A DNA stretch of 64,000 bases, taken from Ammonifex thiophilus. Lineage in GTDB: Bacteria > Bacillota > Desulfotomaculia > Desulfotomaculales > Ammonificaceae. Each line of letters opens with the position of its first letter. Position 1 is the stretch's first letter. Positions 55,021-64,000 of this stretch are shown here, in pieces. Under the pieces are notes generated by a model that ran no database searches, was not told the DNA's origin, and worked only from the letters and a program-made list of their open reading frames with translations. The stretch is from positions 1 to 64,000 of the forward strand of contig NZ_QSLN01000010.1 of assembly GCF_003368535.1 (NCBI RefSeq), in the 5' to 3' direction. The translations under genes and the position numbers were made by a program.

Positions 55021-57348
55021 TTAAGCCAGCTCCACCACGGTCACCCCCGCCCCACCTTCCTCCGGGGTGCCGAGGCGGAAAGACTTCACCTGGGGGTGGC
55101 GGGAAAGGTAGTCGCGTACCGCAGCCCGCAAGGCCCCGGTTCCGTGCCCGTGGATGACGGTCACCCGCTCCAGCCCGGCCAGGAGCGCCGCGTCCAGGTG
55201 GCGGGAGAGGTTCTCCAGCGCCTCCTCCACCCGCTGACCCCGCAGGTCGAGCACCGGCCGGGCCCGGGCGGAAGGGGCAGAAACCACAACACCTCTCAGG
55301 CTTTCTCTCTTGGCCACCGGTCGCACGGCTGCCGCCGGGAGCTCCAGTTTAAAAGCTCCCACCTGCACCGTCAAAGAATCTCCTTCCACGGCCACTACCA
55401 TCCCCTCCCGCCCCAAAGAGGGAACGAAGACCGGATCCCCGGGAGCAAAGGAGGCGGGGGCGGAAGAAAGGGGTACGGAAATAAGGGGAGAAGCGTAGCG
55501 CTCCCCCAGCGCCCCCAACCGCTCGCGCAGCTTCTGCACCGCCCTTTCCCGCTCCTGCGCCTGCTCTTTACGTATTTGCTCCTTGAGCTCTTGGAGCAAG
55601 GTCTCCGCTTCTCGCCGGGCCTGTCTCACCAGCGCCGCCGCCTCCTCCCGCGCCCGCTGAAGGATCTTCTTCCTCTCTTCTTTGAGCCGAGCCTCGATCA
55701 GACGGTAGCGCTCGGCCAGGGCTTCGGCCTCCCTTTTCAGGCGGCGCGCCTCCTCCCGCTCTTTTTCCGCCTCGGCCAACCTGCGGGTGAGCAGGGTGGC
55801 GAGTTCCCGCGCCTCCCTCTCCTCCGGGCGCAAAAACTCTTTAGCCCGCGCCACCAACTCGGGGCTGAGTCCTAAGCGCCGGGCCATTTCAAAGGCTAAG
55901 GACTGCCCCGGTCGTCCCAGCACCAGACGGTAGGTAGGGGTGAAGGTCTCGGGGTCGAAATCGACCGCGGCGTTCTCCACCCGCGGGTGGAGCAGGGCGA
56001 AATCTTTAATTTCGCCAAGGTGGGTAGTGACCACCACTTTCACCCGGCGCCGGGCCAGTTCCTCCAGGATGGCGCAGCCCAAAGCGGCTCCCTCCCGGGG
56101 GTCGGTCCCCGCCCCGAGTTCGTCCAGCAACACCAAGCTCTCCTCGTCGGCCTCGGCCAGGAAGCGGGCGAGGTTGCGGAGGTGGGCCGAAAAGGTGCTA
56201 AGGTTTTCCACCACGCTCTGCTCGTCCCCGATGTCGGCCAAGACCCGCCGGAAAAGGCCTATCTCCGCGGCTTCGGCCGGCACCCCCAGACCAGCCTGGG
56301 TCAAGAGAACGCTTAAGCCCGCGGTCTTAAGGGCCACCGTTTTGCCCCCGGTGTTGGGCCCGGTGATCACCAAGATGTCGAACTTATCGCCCAGCTCCAG
56401 GTCCAGAGGCACCGCCCGCCGGCCCAGGAGGGGATGGCGTACCTGCTTCAGCCGCAGCACGGGCCGGTCCTCCAGTCGGGGGGTTACCGCCTCCCACTCC
56501 TCTGCCAGCCGCCCCTTGGCCAGGATGAAATCGAGCAGGCTAAGGAAAACAAAGCTCCGGTAAATGGGAGCCACTTCCTGCCGCACTAAAGAGGAAAGCT
56601 CGCCTAGGATGCGCTCCTTCTCTTCCCGTTCCTCGACTTCGAGGCGCCTGAGCTCGTTCCCCTTCTCCACCACTTCCCAGGGCTCGATGAAGAGGGTAGC
56701 CCCGCTGGCCGATTGATCGTGCACCAGACCCTTTATCTTGTCCCGGTGTTCCACCTTCACGGGAAGGACGTAGCGCCCCTCCCGCACGGTAACCAGCGGC
56801 TCCTGGAGGTAACGCTGCCAGTTGGGGGAGCGGAGGTATTCTTCCAGAGCTCCCTTTATGGCCGCCTCCACCTCCCGCCGGCGCCGGCGTATCTGGGCCA
56901 AGAGAGGAGAAGCGGTCGTTTTAAGATCATCGGGAGGCAGAAGCACCTCGCGCAGCTTTTCTTCTAAGGAAGGAAGAGAAGCCAGCTTCCGGGAAAGTTC
57001 CCTCAGGAGAGGAAAGGAGGTCTTTTCCCGGAAGAAGTCCTTTACCCGGCGGCTCAGACTCAAAAGCTCCGCCACCTGCCAGAGTTCGGCCGCCGAAAGC
57101 CGACCACCCCTGGCCACCCGCCTGAGAAGCGGGCGGAGGTCCCCCAGCTCCCCCAGGGTGAAGCCGGGGTGGTGGCGTAAGAACTCCTGCGCCGCCTTCG
57201 TCTCCTCCAGCCGCCGCTTAACCCGGGCCAAGGAACAAGTGGGCCTCAATTTTTCCGCCCACTCCCCGGCTAAGGAGGTGGTGGTGTGCCGGCGGAGCAT
57301 CTGGCGTATGGCGGGAAAGTCCAATAGCTCAAGTGTTTTAGCGTCCAA
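55021..57348 (-). CDS. mutS2: MutS2, ribosome-collision/anti-recombination ATPase with Smr nuclease domain
   Basis: 775 residues. The MutS-like ATPase has Walker A TGPNTGGKTVALKT, LVLLDELGAGTDPREGAALG and VVVTTHLGEIK; a long charged coiled coil (about 510-620) and the C-terminal Smr domain (LDLRGQRVEEAL, VTVIHGHGTGALR) follow. It splits stalled or collided ribosomes and suppresses recombination. TTG start just after the U32 stop. No MutL or MutS1 is nearby. Confidence 0.95.
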   Translation of the reverse strand: MDAKTLELLDFPAIRQMLRRHTTTSLAGEWAEKLRPTCSLARVKRRLEETKAAQEFLRHHPGFTLGELGDLRPLLRRVARGGRLSAAELWQVAELLSLSRRVKDFFREKTSFPLLRELSRKLASLPSLEEKLREVLLPPDDLKTTASPLLAQIRRRRREVEAAIKGALEEYLRSPNWQRYLQEPLVTVREGRYVLPVKVEHRDKIKGLVHDQSASGATLFIEPWEVVEKGNELRRLEVEEREEKERILGELSSLVRQEVAPIYRSFVFLSLLDFILAKGRLAEEWEAVTPRLEDRPVLRLKQVRHPLLGRRAVPLDLELGDKFDILVITGPNTGGKTVALKTAGLSVLLTQAGLGVPAEAAEIGLFRRVLADIGDEQSVVENLSTFSAHLRNLARFLAEADEESLVLLDELGAGTDPREGAALGCAILEELARRRVKVVVTTHLGEIKDFALLHPRVENAAVDFDPETFTPTYRLVLGRPGQSLAFEMARRLGLSPELVARAKEFLRPEEREARELATLLTRRLAEAEKEREEARRLKREAEALAERYRLIEARLKEERKKILQRAREEAAALVRQARREAETLLQELKEQIRKEQAQERERAVQKLRERLGALGERYASPLISVPLSSAPASFAPGDPVFVPSLGREGMVVAVEGDSLTVQVGAFKLELPAAAVRPVAKRESLRGVVVSAPSARARPVLDLRGQRVEEALENLSRHLDAALLAGLERVTVIHGHGTGALRAAVRDYLSRHPQVKSFRLGTPEEGGAGVTVVELA

Positions 57349-57350
57349 AG

Positions 57351-59858
57351 TCAGACCACCCCGCGGAAATAATGCCCCCGGGTAAACTCCTTCTTGCCCA
57401 AGAGGGCTTCCTCTTGCTCTTCCGCCGCCACCGGCTTCCCGGAAAGGCAGGCGTCCAGCACCCTCCGGTAGGCGGCAGTGACCCTATACACCTCCTCGGC
57501 CTCGGCCGTGCGCATCTCCAGGCGCAGGCCCGCCACTCCGGCCGCCAAAAGCTGAGGCAGGTGGGCCAGCATGACCAGCTCCTGGCTGTTGAACAAGTGG
57601 GTGCGGCAGTTATAGTCGGGGTATAGGGGAAAGAGAAGCCCTAGGCGGTCGCGCAGGGCGAAGCGCCTCCCCAGACAGGGGATGGAACAGGGCCTTTTCA
57701 AACCCATCCCGCCCAGCACGCTCCCCACCACGCAGTGCTCCGAGACCATGACCGGCAGCCGGCCATGTACCAGGACCTCCAGCGGCAAAGGGGCGCTTTC
57801 CGCCAGTTTCTTCACCTGCTGCAGGTTGAGTTCGGGCGAGAGGGTGACCCCCTCCGCTCCCTCCTCGGCCCACAGGATCAGGGCCTGACGGTTAAAAGGG
57901 TGGAGGTACCAGTCCACCCACACCTTGAAGCCCCAGCTTTTGAGCTGGTAAAACCAGCCCAAGTTGCCGGCTACCACCCCGTCCGCCTCTTTCCCCCTCT
58001 CCAGGTAGGCCCAGACCTCTTTCTCCTCCCCGTCCTTGGTTATGCGGGGAGTGAGGAGGAAAAGGGAGGCACCTGCCTCCCGCACCAGGCGCAGCACCTT
58101 GGCCACCGCCTCCGGAGTAACGGAGGGACGGCCGCGGAAGCGAAAGCCTTCCCCACCGAAGTAGATGCGGTCCGCCCCCGCCGCCAACGCCGCCCGCACC
58201 GCCTCCTCGTCCCCACAACTCACGGCCAGGTAAGGAAGAGGGGGACGGGCTTCTTTGGCAGGAAACTCCTGGCTTTTGCGCCAGCGCTCCTGAAAAGTTT
58301 TCTCCTCCAGAGGGCGGGGAAGAGAGCAGCGCCGGGAGAGGATTTCTTCCACCGCCCGCCGCCTTAGCTCGTTAAGTTCGCTTACGGGCAAGAACACCCC
58401 TTCCTCCAACTCCCCCTCCAGGCGAGAGAGGAAGAAGGGGGTGTTGCCCAGCCTCCCCAGCTTTTCTCGCACCGTCTCCCAGGAAAGGGGCTGGGTGGTA
58501 GCTTTCTCACCCTTAGCCTGGGAGAAGACTACGATTTCATGTCCCCGGTCGTCGCGCGCCTCCAGGCGGGCCGGCTCCCCCACGCGGGCGGTGAAATTAA
58601 ATTCCAGCGGCACCCGGGGGCGGGGCGGCCGCTGGTAGCTGGCCCGGGCCTCGGAAAGAAGAAGGACGTCGGCGGTCTTGAAAACCCGGTCCCCCTCTGA
58701 TACCCGCTCTTCTACCGGCAGCTCCACCACCTCTCCCGCCGCGGCCGCCTCCACCCGCTCCCCGTGGCGGAAAAGAGAGGTGACCGTCTGCCCTACCCTG
58801 CCGCCGCGCGACACCCAGAACTCTATCCCGTCACCCAGGCGCAAAGGAGCCGCTAGCTTCACCTGCGCCCGGCGCGAGCGCCGGTCGTAGGCCAGCACCC
58901 GCCCGAGATAGACTCCCCGGTTGTTGGGGCGGTGATAGCTCATTAGGTCCCGGCCGGGACGCCCCCAAAGGTAGCCGGGGGTAAAGTCCCGGTTGAAGAT
59001 CTGAGCCAGCGCCAGCGCCTCCTCCGGCTTCACCTCGAAGCGTCCTTCGCCCAGCCGGTCGAGCAGCTGGCGGTAGATGCGCACCACCACAGCCACGTAC
59101 TCCGGGCGCTTGAGCCTTCCCTCTATCTTGAGGCCGTCCACCCCCGCCGCCACCAGGGAGGGGAGGTAAGAGCTCAGGTTGAGATCCCGGGGGGAAAGAA
59201 GGTAGGGGCCCACCTCTTCCGGAACCGGTAGAGGACGCCCTTTTTCATCGGTCAGAACGTAAGGGAGGCGGCAGGGCTGGGCGCATAGCCCCCGGTTGCC
59301 GCTGCGCCCACCCACCAGGCTGGAGAAGAGGCACTGCCCGGAGTAGCAGAAGCACAGAGCTCCATGCACAAAGACCTCCACTTCCAGGTCGCTCGCGGCC
59401 TTGATGCGGGCAATCTCCTCCAAGGTGCACTCCCGGGCCAGGATCACCCTCTTCACCCCGTGCTCCTTAAGCCACCGGGCCGAGGCCGAATTGTGTATGG
59501 TCATCTGGGTGCTGGCGTGCAGCTCCAGTTCCGGGATTGTCTGGCGGGCCAGACGAAGAAGCCCGGGATCCTGGATGATGACGGCGTCTGCCCCCGCTTC
59601 GTAAAGGAAGCGCAGAAAAGACGCCGCCTCCTCCAGCTCTTCTTCTGTTACCAGGGTGTTGACCGTTACGTAGACCTTGACTCCCCAGGCATGAGCGTAG
59701 GCGATGGCCTTCTTCAGTTCCTCCTCGCCGAAGTTGGGGGCCTGGCGGCGGGCGTTGAAGACCTTACCGCCCAGGTAGACGGCATCGGCCCCGTTCTGCA
59801 CTGCTGCCACCAGGGCCTCCCAGCACCCGGCGGGGGCCAGTAACTCGGGAAGCCGCAC
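57351..59858 (-). CDS. U32 family peptidase, two-module RlhA/YrrO-like protein
   Basis: 835 residues: an N-terminal U32 barrel (LAPAGCWEALVAAVQNGADAVYLGGKVFNARRQAPNF), a cysteine cluster region (CFCYSGQCLFSSLVGGRSGNRGLCAQPC), a DUF3656 middle domain, and a second U32-like module from about residue 540 (YLAVSCGDEEAVRAALAAGADRIYFGGEGF). Related proteins hydroxylate 23S rRNA (RlhA) rather than degrade collagen, so the peptidase name is historical. GTG start. mutS2 follows after two bases. Confidence 0.9.
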   Translation of the reverse strand: MRLPELLAPAGCWEALVAAVQNGADAVYLGGKVFNARRQAPNFGEEELKKAIAYAHAWGVKVYVTVNTLVTEEELEEAASFLRFLYEAGADAVIIQDPGLLRLARQTIPELELHASTQMTIHNSASARWLKEHGVKRVILARECTLEEIARIKAASDLEVEVFVHGALCFCYSGQCLFSSLVGGRSGNRGLCAQPCRLPYVLTDEKGRPLPVPEEVGPYLLSPRDLNLSSYLPSLVAAGVDGLKIEGRLKRPEYVAVVVRIYRQLLDRLGEGRFEVKPEEALALAQIFNRDFTPGYLWGRPGRDLMSYHRPNNRGVYLGRVLAYDRRSRRAQVKLAAPLRLGDGIEFWVSRGGRVGQTVTSLFRHGERVEAAAAGEVVELPVEERVSEGDRVFKTADVLLLSEARASYQRPPRPRVPLEFNFTARVGEPARLEARDDRGHEIVVFSQAKGEKATTQPLSWETVREKLGRLGNTPFFLSRLEGELEEGVFLPVSELNELRRRAVEEILSRRCSLPRPLEEKTFQERWRKSQEFPAKEARPPLPYLAVSCGDEEAVRAALAAGADRIYFGGEGFRFRGRPSVTPEAVAKVLRLVREAGASLFLLTPRITKDGEEKEVWAYLERGKEADGVVAGNLGWFYQLKSWGFKVWVDWYLHPFNRQALILWAEEGAEGVTLSPELNLQQVKKLAESAPLPLEVLVHGRLPVMVSEHCVVGSVLGGMGLKRPCSIPCLGRRFALRDRLGLLFPLYPDYNCRTHLFNSQELVMLAHLPQLLAAGVAGLRLEMRTAEAEEVYRVTAAYRRVLDACLSGKPVAAEEQEEALLGKKEFTRGHYFRGVV

Positions 59859-59860
59859 CT

Positions 59861-60814
59861 TCAGACTCGGGCCACGCGGATGAGTCCGGAAAAGGGGATG
59901 ATCTCTACCCCCCGCCGGGCCAGTTCGTCGAGGAAGAGGTTCATGCCCAGGGAGTCGCTGGCCATGTGCCCAGCGATGACCACGTTGATGTGGTGTTTCT
60001 CCGCTTCCTTGCGGTGCTCTTCCTTGATGTGCATGGCGACCACCGTGCCTACTCCCGCCTGGGCCATCTTCTCGTAGGCATCGGGCGAGCCGCTGGTGCC
60101 GCCGGTCATATCTACCATCACCTTGCCGGCCCGTTTCTCCTTATCCCCTACCACCACCGTAGGACCGGCCCCCTGCGTAAGGGCAATCCGGTACTCCGGA
60201 ATTTCCCTAAGAATACGCAGGACGTCGGAGACGCGTTCAGGCTTTTTTTCGTCGAAAAGGCGCTGGAGGTAGGAGGTCACTAGGTTGTCCGCCGCCGTGT
60301 GCACGCACATGAAGGGGATATCCAGAAGCCGCGCCGCGTCCACGGGGCGGAAGTGGTTGAGGGGCATGAGCCCCCGCTTAACCTCGCTTATGCGGGAAGC
60401 CAAGATTCCTTCCGCCACGTTGATGGGCACCCCGAAGCGGGCCAGTACGTTCTCCTGCAGGTGCATCACCTCGAAAAGATCGGCCAAAGCCCTTCCTTCG
60501 GGATGATGAGCGATGACCAGATCCACAGGCTTGCCCCTCTCCCGCAGCCGGTCGGCCAGCAAGATCTCAGCCGTCTCTACATCGATCCCTACCAGCGCCA
60601 CTTTGACCTCGCGCTCGGGATCGCCGTAGAGGATGCGGGTGTCGTTGTAGGGGTTGCGCAGCCGCTCCTGGTCGTAACCCTCCCGCTCTTCTTCCTTCAT
60701 TTCCTCGTATTTCTTTTTCTCCCACTCAAGCAAAGCTTTAACCGCTTCCTTCCCTCGGGGATCGTGCTCCATCCCCATCTCCACGGCCAAGGCGTAGATC
60801 TCTCCTAGCTTCAC
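59861..60814 (-). CDS. NIF3-like (NGG1p-interacting factor 3) metal-binding protein
   Basis: 317-residue protein of the NIF3 family. VIAHHPEGRAL gives a His pair, HTAADNLVTSYLQ a third ligand, and VVAMHIKEEHRKEAEKHHINVVIAGHMASDSLGMNLFLDELA the C-terminal site, consistent with a di-metal centre. Function is not established; some members are GTP cyclohydrolase-like or tRNA-related. GTG start. Lies two bases upstream of the U32 gene and six bases from zapA. Confidence 0.87.
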   Translation of the reverse strand: MKLGEIYALAVEMGMEHDPRGKEAVKALLEWEKKKYEEMKEEEREGYDQERLRNPYNDTRILYGDPEREVKVALVGIDVETAEILLADRLRERGKPVDLVIAHHPEGRALADLFEVMHLQENVLARFGVPINVAEGILASRISEVKRGLMPLNHFRPVDAARLLDIPFMCVHTAADNLVTSYLQRLFDEKKPERVSDVLRILREIPEYRIALTQGAGPTVVVGDKEKRAGKVMVDMTGGTSGSPDAYEKMAQAGVGTVVAMHIKEEHRKEAEKHHINVVIAGHMASDSLGMNLFLDELARRGVEIIPFSGLIRVARV

Positions 60815-60819
60815 CCTGG

Positions 60820-61077
60820 TTACTGCCCCCCTTCTTTCTCAATCATCCGCACGAGACTATCGTAACTCTCTTTCAGCTTCAAATATTCGTTGGCTATGTT
60901 AAGGGCGGCCAGGATCACCGCCCGGTTAAGGGGCAAACGGGGGTTGCGGCGCCGCATTTCCCTTATCTTCTCGTGCACCAACTGCGCCACCTTCTGGACG
61001 TGCTCCACCGGCTCTTCGCTCACCAGGACATAGGGCTCGCCGGCAATCTCCACCTCTACGCGGTTTTTCTCGCTCAT
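60820..61077 (-). CDS. zapA: Cell division protein ZapA
   Basis: 85-residue FtsZ-ring stabilising protein. VEVEIAGEPYVLVSEEPVEHVQKVAQLVHEKIREM then NRAVILAALNIANEYLKLKESYDSL match the ZapA head and coiled coil. ATG after GTAAGGA, three bases from the pheT stop. pheS-pheT-zapA is the usual Firmicute order. Confidence 0.93.
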   Translation of the reverse strand: MSEKNRVEVEIAGEPYVLVSEEPVEHVQKVAQLVHEKIREMRRRNPRLPLNRAVILAALNIANEYLKLKESYDSLVRMIEKEGGQ

Positions 61078-61080
61078 TCC

Positions 61081-63462
61081 TTACCCCCGTAACTCGGCCC
61101 CTAGATCCTCCCGCAAGCGCCTAACTATCTTTTCCACTCGCTCGTTAACCTCTTCCTCGGTAAGGGTACGGTCCTCCGCCTGGAAGAAGAGACCAAAGGC
61201 CAGGCTGCGGGTACCAGGAGGAAGGTGCGGTCCCACGTAAACGTCGAAAAGCTCGAGTTCCTTGAGCAGCCTCCCCGCCGCCTCCTTTATTTTGGCCTCC
61301 ACCACCGCCACCGGGACCTCCTGCCGCACCACGAAAGACAGGTCGCGCGCCACCCCAGGGTAGCGGGGCAGGGGCCGGAAAGCAGGAGGTTGGGCCTGGG
61401 CGAAAAGCGCCGTCACCGCCAGCTCGGCCACCACCGCCTGGGTGGGAAGATCATACTCCTCCTGTAGGCGCGGGTGCAACTCCCCCAGAAGACCCAGCTC
61501 CTGCCCTCCCACCTCCAGCCGGGCTGCCCGTCCCGGATGCAGAGCCGGATGGGAGTCAAGGGGGACGAAGGAAACTCCCTTTATTCCCAGAGCCCGGCAG
61601 AGGGCTTCCACCACCCCTTTGAGGTAAAAGAAGTCGTAAGGGACGGGCGAGGGGGTAAGCCAGTGGCGGGGAGAGGTACCCATGGCCGCCAGGCCCAGCA
61701 TCATCTTCTCTTCCGGCAGAGCGTTACCGCCCGGCAGGAACACCCGGCCCACCTCGAAAATGCTCAGGCCTCTCACGCGGTGGGACGCGTTGCGGGCCAG
61801 CACCCCCACAAGGCCGGGCAGAAGGGTGGTGCGGAGAACCGCTTGCTCCTCGCTCAAAGGGTTACGGAGCTTTAGAGCTTCCACTCCCACCCCCAGCCGC
61901 TGAAGGTCCCGGGGATTGATGAAGCTGTAGGTAATGACCTCACTCAGGCCGAAACCCGTGAGTAAGGACTTCAGCCGGCGTACGAACATCCGCTCCGCCG
62001 GCTGCTTCCCCGGCGTGGTCTCCCCTTCCGGCAGAGTGGTGGGGATCCGGTCGTAGCCGTACACCCGGGCTATTTCCTCCACCATGTCTTCTTCCAGCGC
62101 CACATCGTGCCGGAAGGAGGGAACATAAACTCTCCAGCCCTCCTCCAGCTCCTCCAGCCGAAAGCCTAGGCGCCTGAGCTTGTCGGCCACCTCCCGGTAG
62201 GGGAAGGAAGTCCCCAGGATGGCCTCTACTTTCTCTGGCCGGATCAGGATCGTCCGGCGGGGGGGTCCAGCCACATACCGGTCCACTACCAGGGAGAGTA
62301 CCCGCCCCGCTCCTATCTTCTCCAACAGGTAGGCGGCGCGGTCGGCCGCCCGCCGCACCCCCTCTATGTCCACCCCTCGTTCGAAGCGCAGGGAAGCCTC
62401 GGTGCGTAGTCCAAAGCTCTTGGCCGTGCGCCTTACGTTCAGGGGATCGAAACGGGCTGCTTCCAGGAGCACGGTGGTGGTGTCTTCTCTGATCTCCGTA
62501 TCCCGGCCACCCATGACGCCGGCCAAGGCCACCGCCCGCTCGGCGTCGGCGATGACCAGGTTTTCCGGCCCCAGCCGCAGAAGCGAGCCGTCAAGCAGCA
62601 CCAACTCCTCTCCCGGCCGGGCCCGGCGCACCACGATGCGCTTGCCCCTGATGGTGGTGTAGTCGAAGGCGTGCAGAGGCTGTCCCAGTTCCAGCATCAC
62701 GTAGTTGGTCACGTCCACCACGTTGTTTATGGGGCGCATGCCAGCCGCCCGCAGGCGCGTCTGCATCCACAAAGGAGAAGGCCCTATCTTCACTTCCTTG
62801 AAGAGGCGGGCCAGGTAGCGGCCGCAGAGCTCCGGGGCCTCGATCTCTACCTCTATTTCCTCTTCCCCCGCTTCTCCCTTCTCAAGCACCAGCGGCTCCT
62901 TCAGCTCCACGCCGTAGAGGGAGGCCACTTCCCGGGCCACCCCGTAAATGGAGAGGCAGTCACCCCGGTTGGGGGTAAGGTCGAGGTTCAGTACCCAGTC
63001 CGGCAAGCCCAAAAGTTTGCGGACGTCCTCCCCTATAGGGGTGTCCGGGGGGAGGATCATTATCCCCGCCGAGCGCTCTTCCAGGCCCAGCTCCTCTTCC
63101 GAACAGAGCATACCGTTGGAGGTTACCCCGCGGAAACGGGCCTTCTTTATCACCTGGCCGTTGGCCAGTCGCGCTCCCACCAGGGCCAGGGGCACCACCG
63201 CTCCTGGAAAGACGTTCTCCGCTCCGGTCACGACCTCGTAAACTCCGCTACCGGTGTCGGCCAGACAGATCCGCAGACGGTCGGCGTTGGGATGGGGGGA
63301 GACCTCCAGCAGCCGGGCGGTAACCACCCCTTCAATGCCTACCCCGAAGGGCTCCACCGTGTCCACCGCCACCCCCACCGCCGTCAGCCGCTCGGCCAGG
63401 GCCTGGGGCTCGTCCAAGTCCGCGGGAATGAACTCCCTAAGCCAGCTCAAAGGTACCCGCAC
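61081..63462 (-). CDS. pheT: Phenylalanyl-tRNA synthetase beta subunit
   Basis: Beta chain of the alpha2-beta2 synthetase. tRNA-binding (EMAP) domain at about 40-150, B3/B4 editing domain around 200-370, B5 domain about 400-470, a catalytic-like core, and a C-terminal FDX-ACB domain (LPRYPGVARDLSFVV). 793 residues. GTG start after GGCAGGAAAA. pheS lies 18 bases upstream. A T-box would be expected upstream of pheS, beyond this window. Confidence 0.96.
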   Translation of the reverse strand: MRVPLSWLREFIPADLDEPQALAERLTAVGVAVDTVEPFGVGIEGVVTARLLEVSPHPNADRLRICLADTGSGVYEVVTGAENVFPGAVVPLALVGARLANGQVIKKARFRGVTSNGMLCSEEELGLEERSAGIMILPPDTPIGEDVRKLLGLPDWVLNLDLTPNRGDCLSIYGVAREVASLYGVELKEPLVLEKGEAGEEEIEVEIEAPELCGRYLARLFKEVKIGPSPLWMQTRLRAAGMRPINNVVDVTNYVMLELGQPLHAFDYTTIRGKRIVVRRARPGEELVLLDGSLLRLGPENLVIADAERAVALAGVMGGRDTEIREDTTTVLLEAARFDPLNVRRTAKSFGLRTEASLRFERGVDIEGVRRAADRAAYLLEKIGAGRVLSLVVDRYVAGPPRRTILIRPEKVEAILGTSFPYREVADKLRRLGFRLEELEEGWRVYVPSFRHDVALEEDMVEEIARVYGYDRIPTTLPEGETTPGKQPAERMFVRRLKSLLTGFGLSEVITYSFINPRDLQRLGVGVEALKLRNPLSEEQAVLRTTLLPGLVGVLARNASHRVRGLSIFEVGRVFLPGGNALPEEKMMLGLAAMGTSPRHWLTPSPVPYDFFYLKGVVEALCRALGIKGVSFVPLDSHPALHPGRAARLEVGGQELGLLGELHPRLQEEYDLPTQAVVAELAVTALFAQAQPPAFRPLPRYPGVARDLSFVVRQEVPVAVVEAKIKEAAGRLLKELELFDVYVGPHLPPGTRSLAFGLFFQAEDRTLTEEEVNERVEKIVRRLREDLGAELRG

Positions 63463-63480
63463 TTTTCCTGCCCAACCCCC

Positions 63481-64000
<520 letters not shown>

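Overview
The window reads as ordinary chromosome from a GC-rich, endospore-forming, anaerobic Firmicute. Sporulation genes (spoIIP, a SpoVB-type flippase, ytvI, two alpha/beta-type small acid-soluble spore protein genes), the oxygen-sensitive Ech-type [NiFe] hydrogenase and the lactate/glycolate oxidation locus together suggest the Moorella/Ammonifex/Desulfotomaculum neighbourhood. That placement is inferred from gene content and order, not from a database search. Gene density is very high, with many ATGA/GTGA/TTGA overlaps and frequent TTG and GTG starts backed by strong AGGAGG-like ribosome binding sites.

Layout. 1-3996 (minus): spoIIP-lepA-hemW, then a possible new gene running off the left edge. 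4051-4300 holds a small orphan IS200/IS605-like element with a strongly folded omega-RNA-like sequence and no transposase. 4340-6979: a holin-like membrane protein (minus), then a spore protein gene with a near-perfect sigma-G promoter, a SpoVB-like flippase and a second spore protein gene (plus). 7019-21510 (minus) is one long tightly packed run: rpsB-tsf-pyrH-frr-(PASTA-like ORF)-uppS-cdsA-ytvI-dxr-rseP-ispG-proS, continuing into queuosine genes queD-queC-DUF366-queE-folE, a YpmA-like gene and surE. 21675-30383 (minus): miaB-dprA-topA-trmFO-xerC-hslV-hslU. Then terC (minus), thrC (plus) and a YchF-family NTPase (minus).

33983-42186 is a lactate/glycolate utilisation locus: a FadR-family regulator, lactate permease, LutC-like protein and a three-module LUD/ferredoxin/CCG protein on the minus strand, and divergent glcD-glcF on the plus strand. 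Palindromic TGGTCnGACCA-type sites lie before both transcription units. A tRNA-Cys and two convergent ABC-2 exporters follow (42225-45789), then an orphan ChlI-like AAA+ ATPase.

46909-52025 is a complete echABCDEF hydrogenase operon with a strong sigma-A promoter. Both CxxC motifs of the large subunit are intact, so this is a hydrogenase and not a complex I fragment. 52239-54126 is a two-gene SufC-SufB/D Fe-S assembly system whose ATPase ends in a cysteine-rich tail. 54150-64000 (minus) is pheS(partial)-pheT-zapA-NIF3-U32-mutS2-DUF89.

Most genes are conserved housekeeping genes. The least explained items are the orphan IS605-like RNA element before spoIIP, the cysteine-tailed SufC, the paired operators of the lactate locus, and the 130-nt leader of the ech operon. 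I did not find a clear new defence or mobile system.
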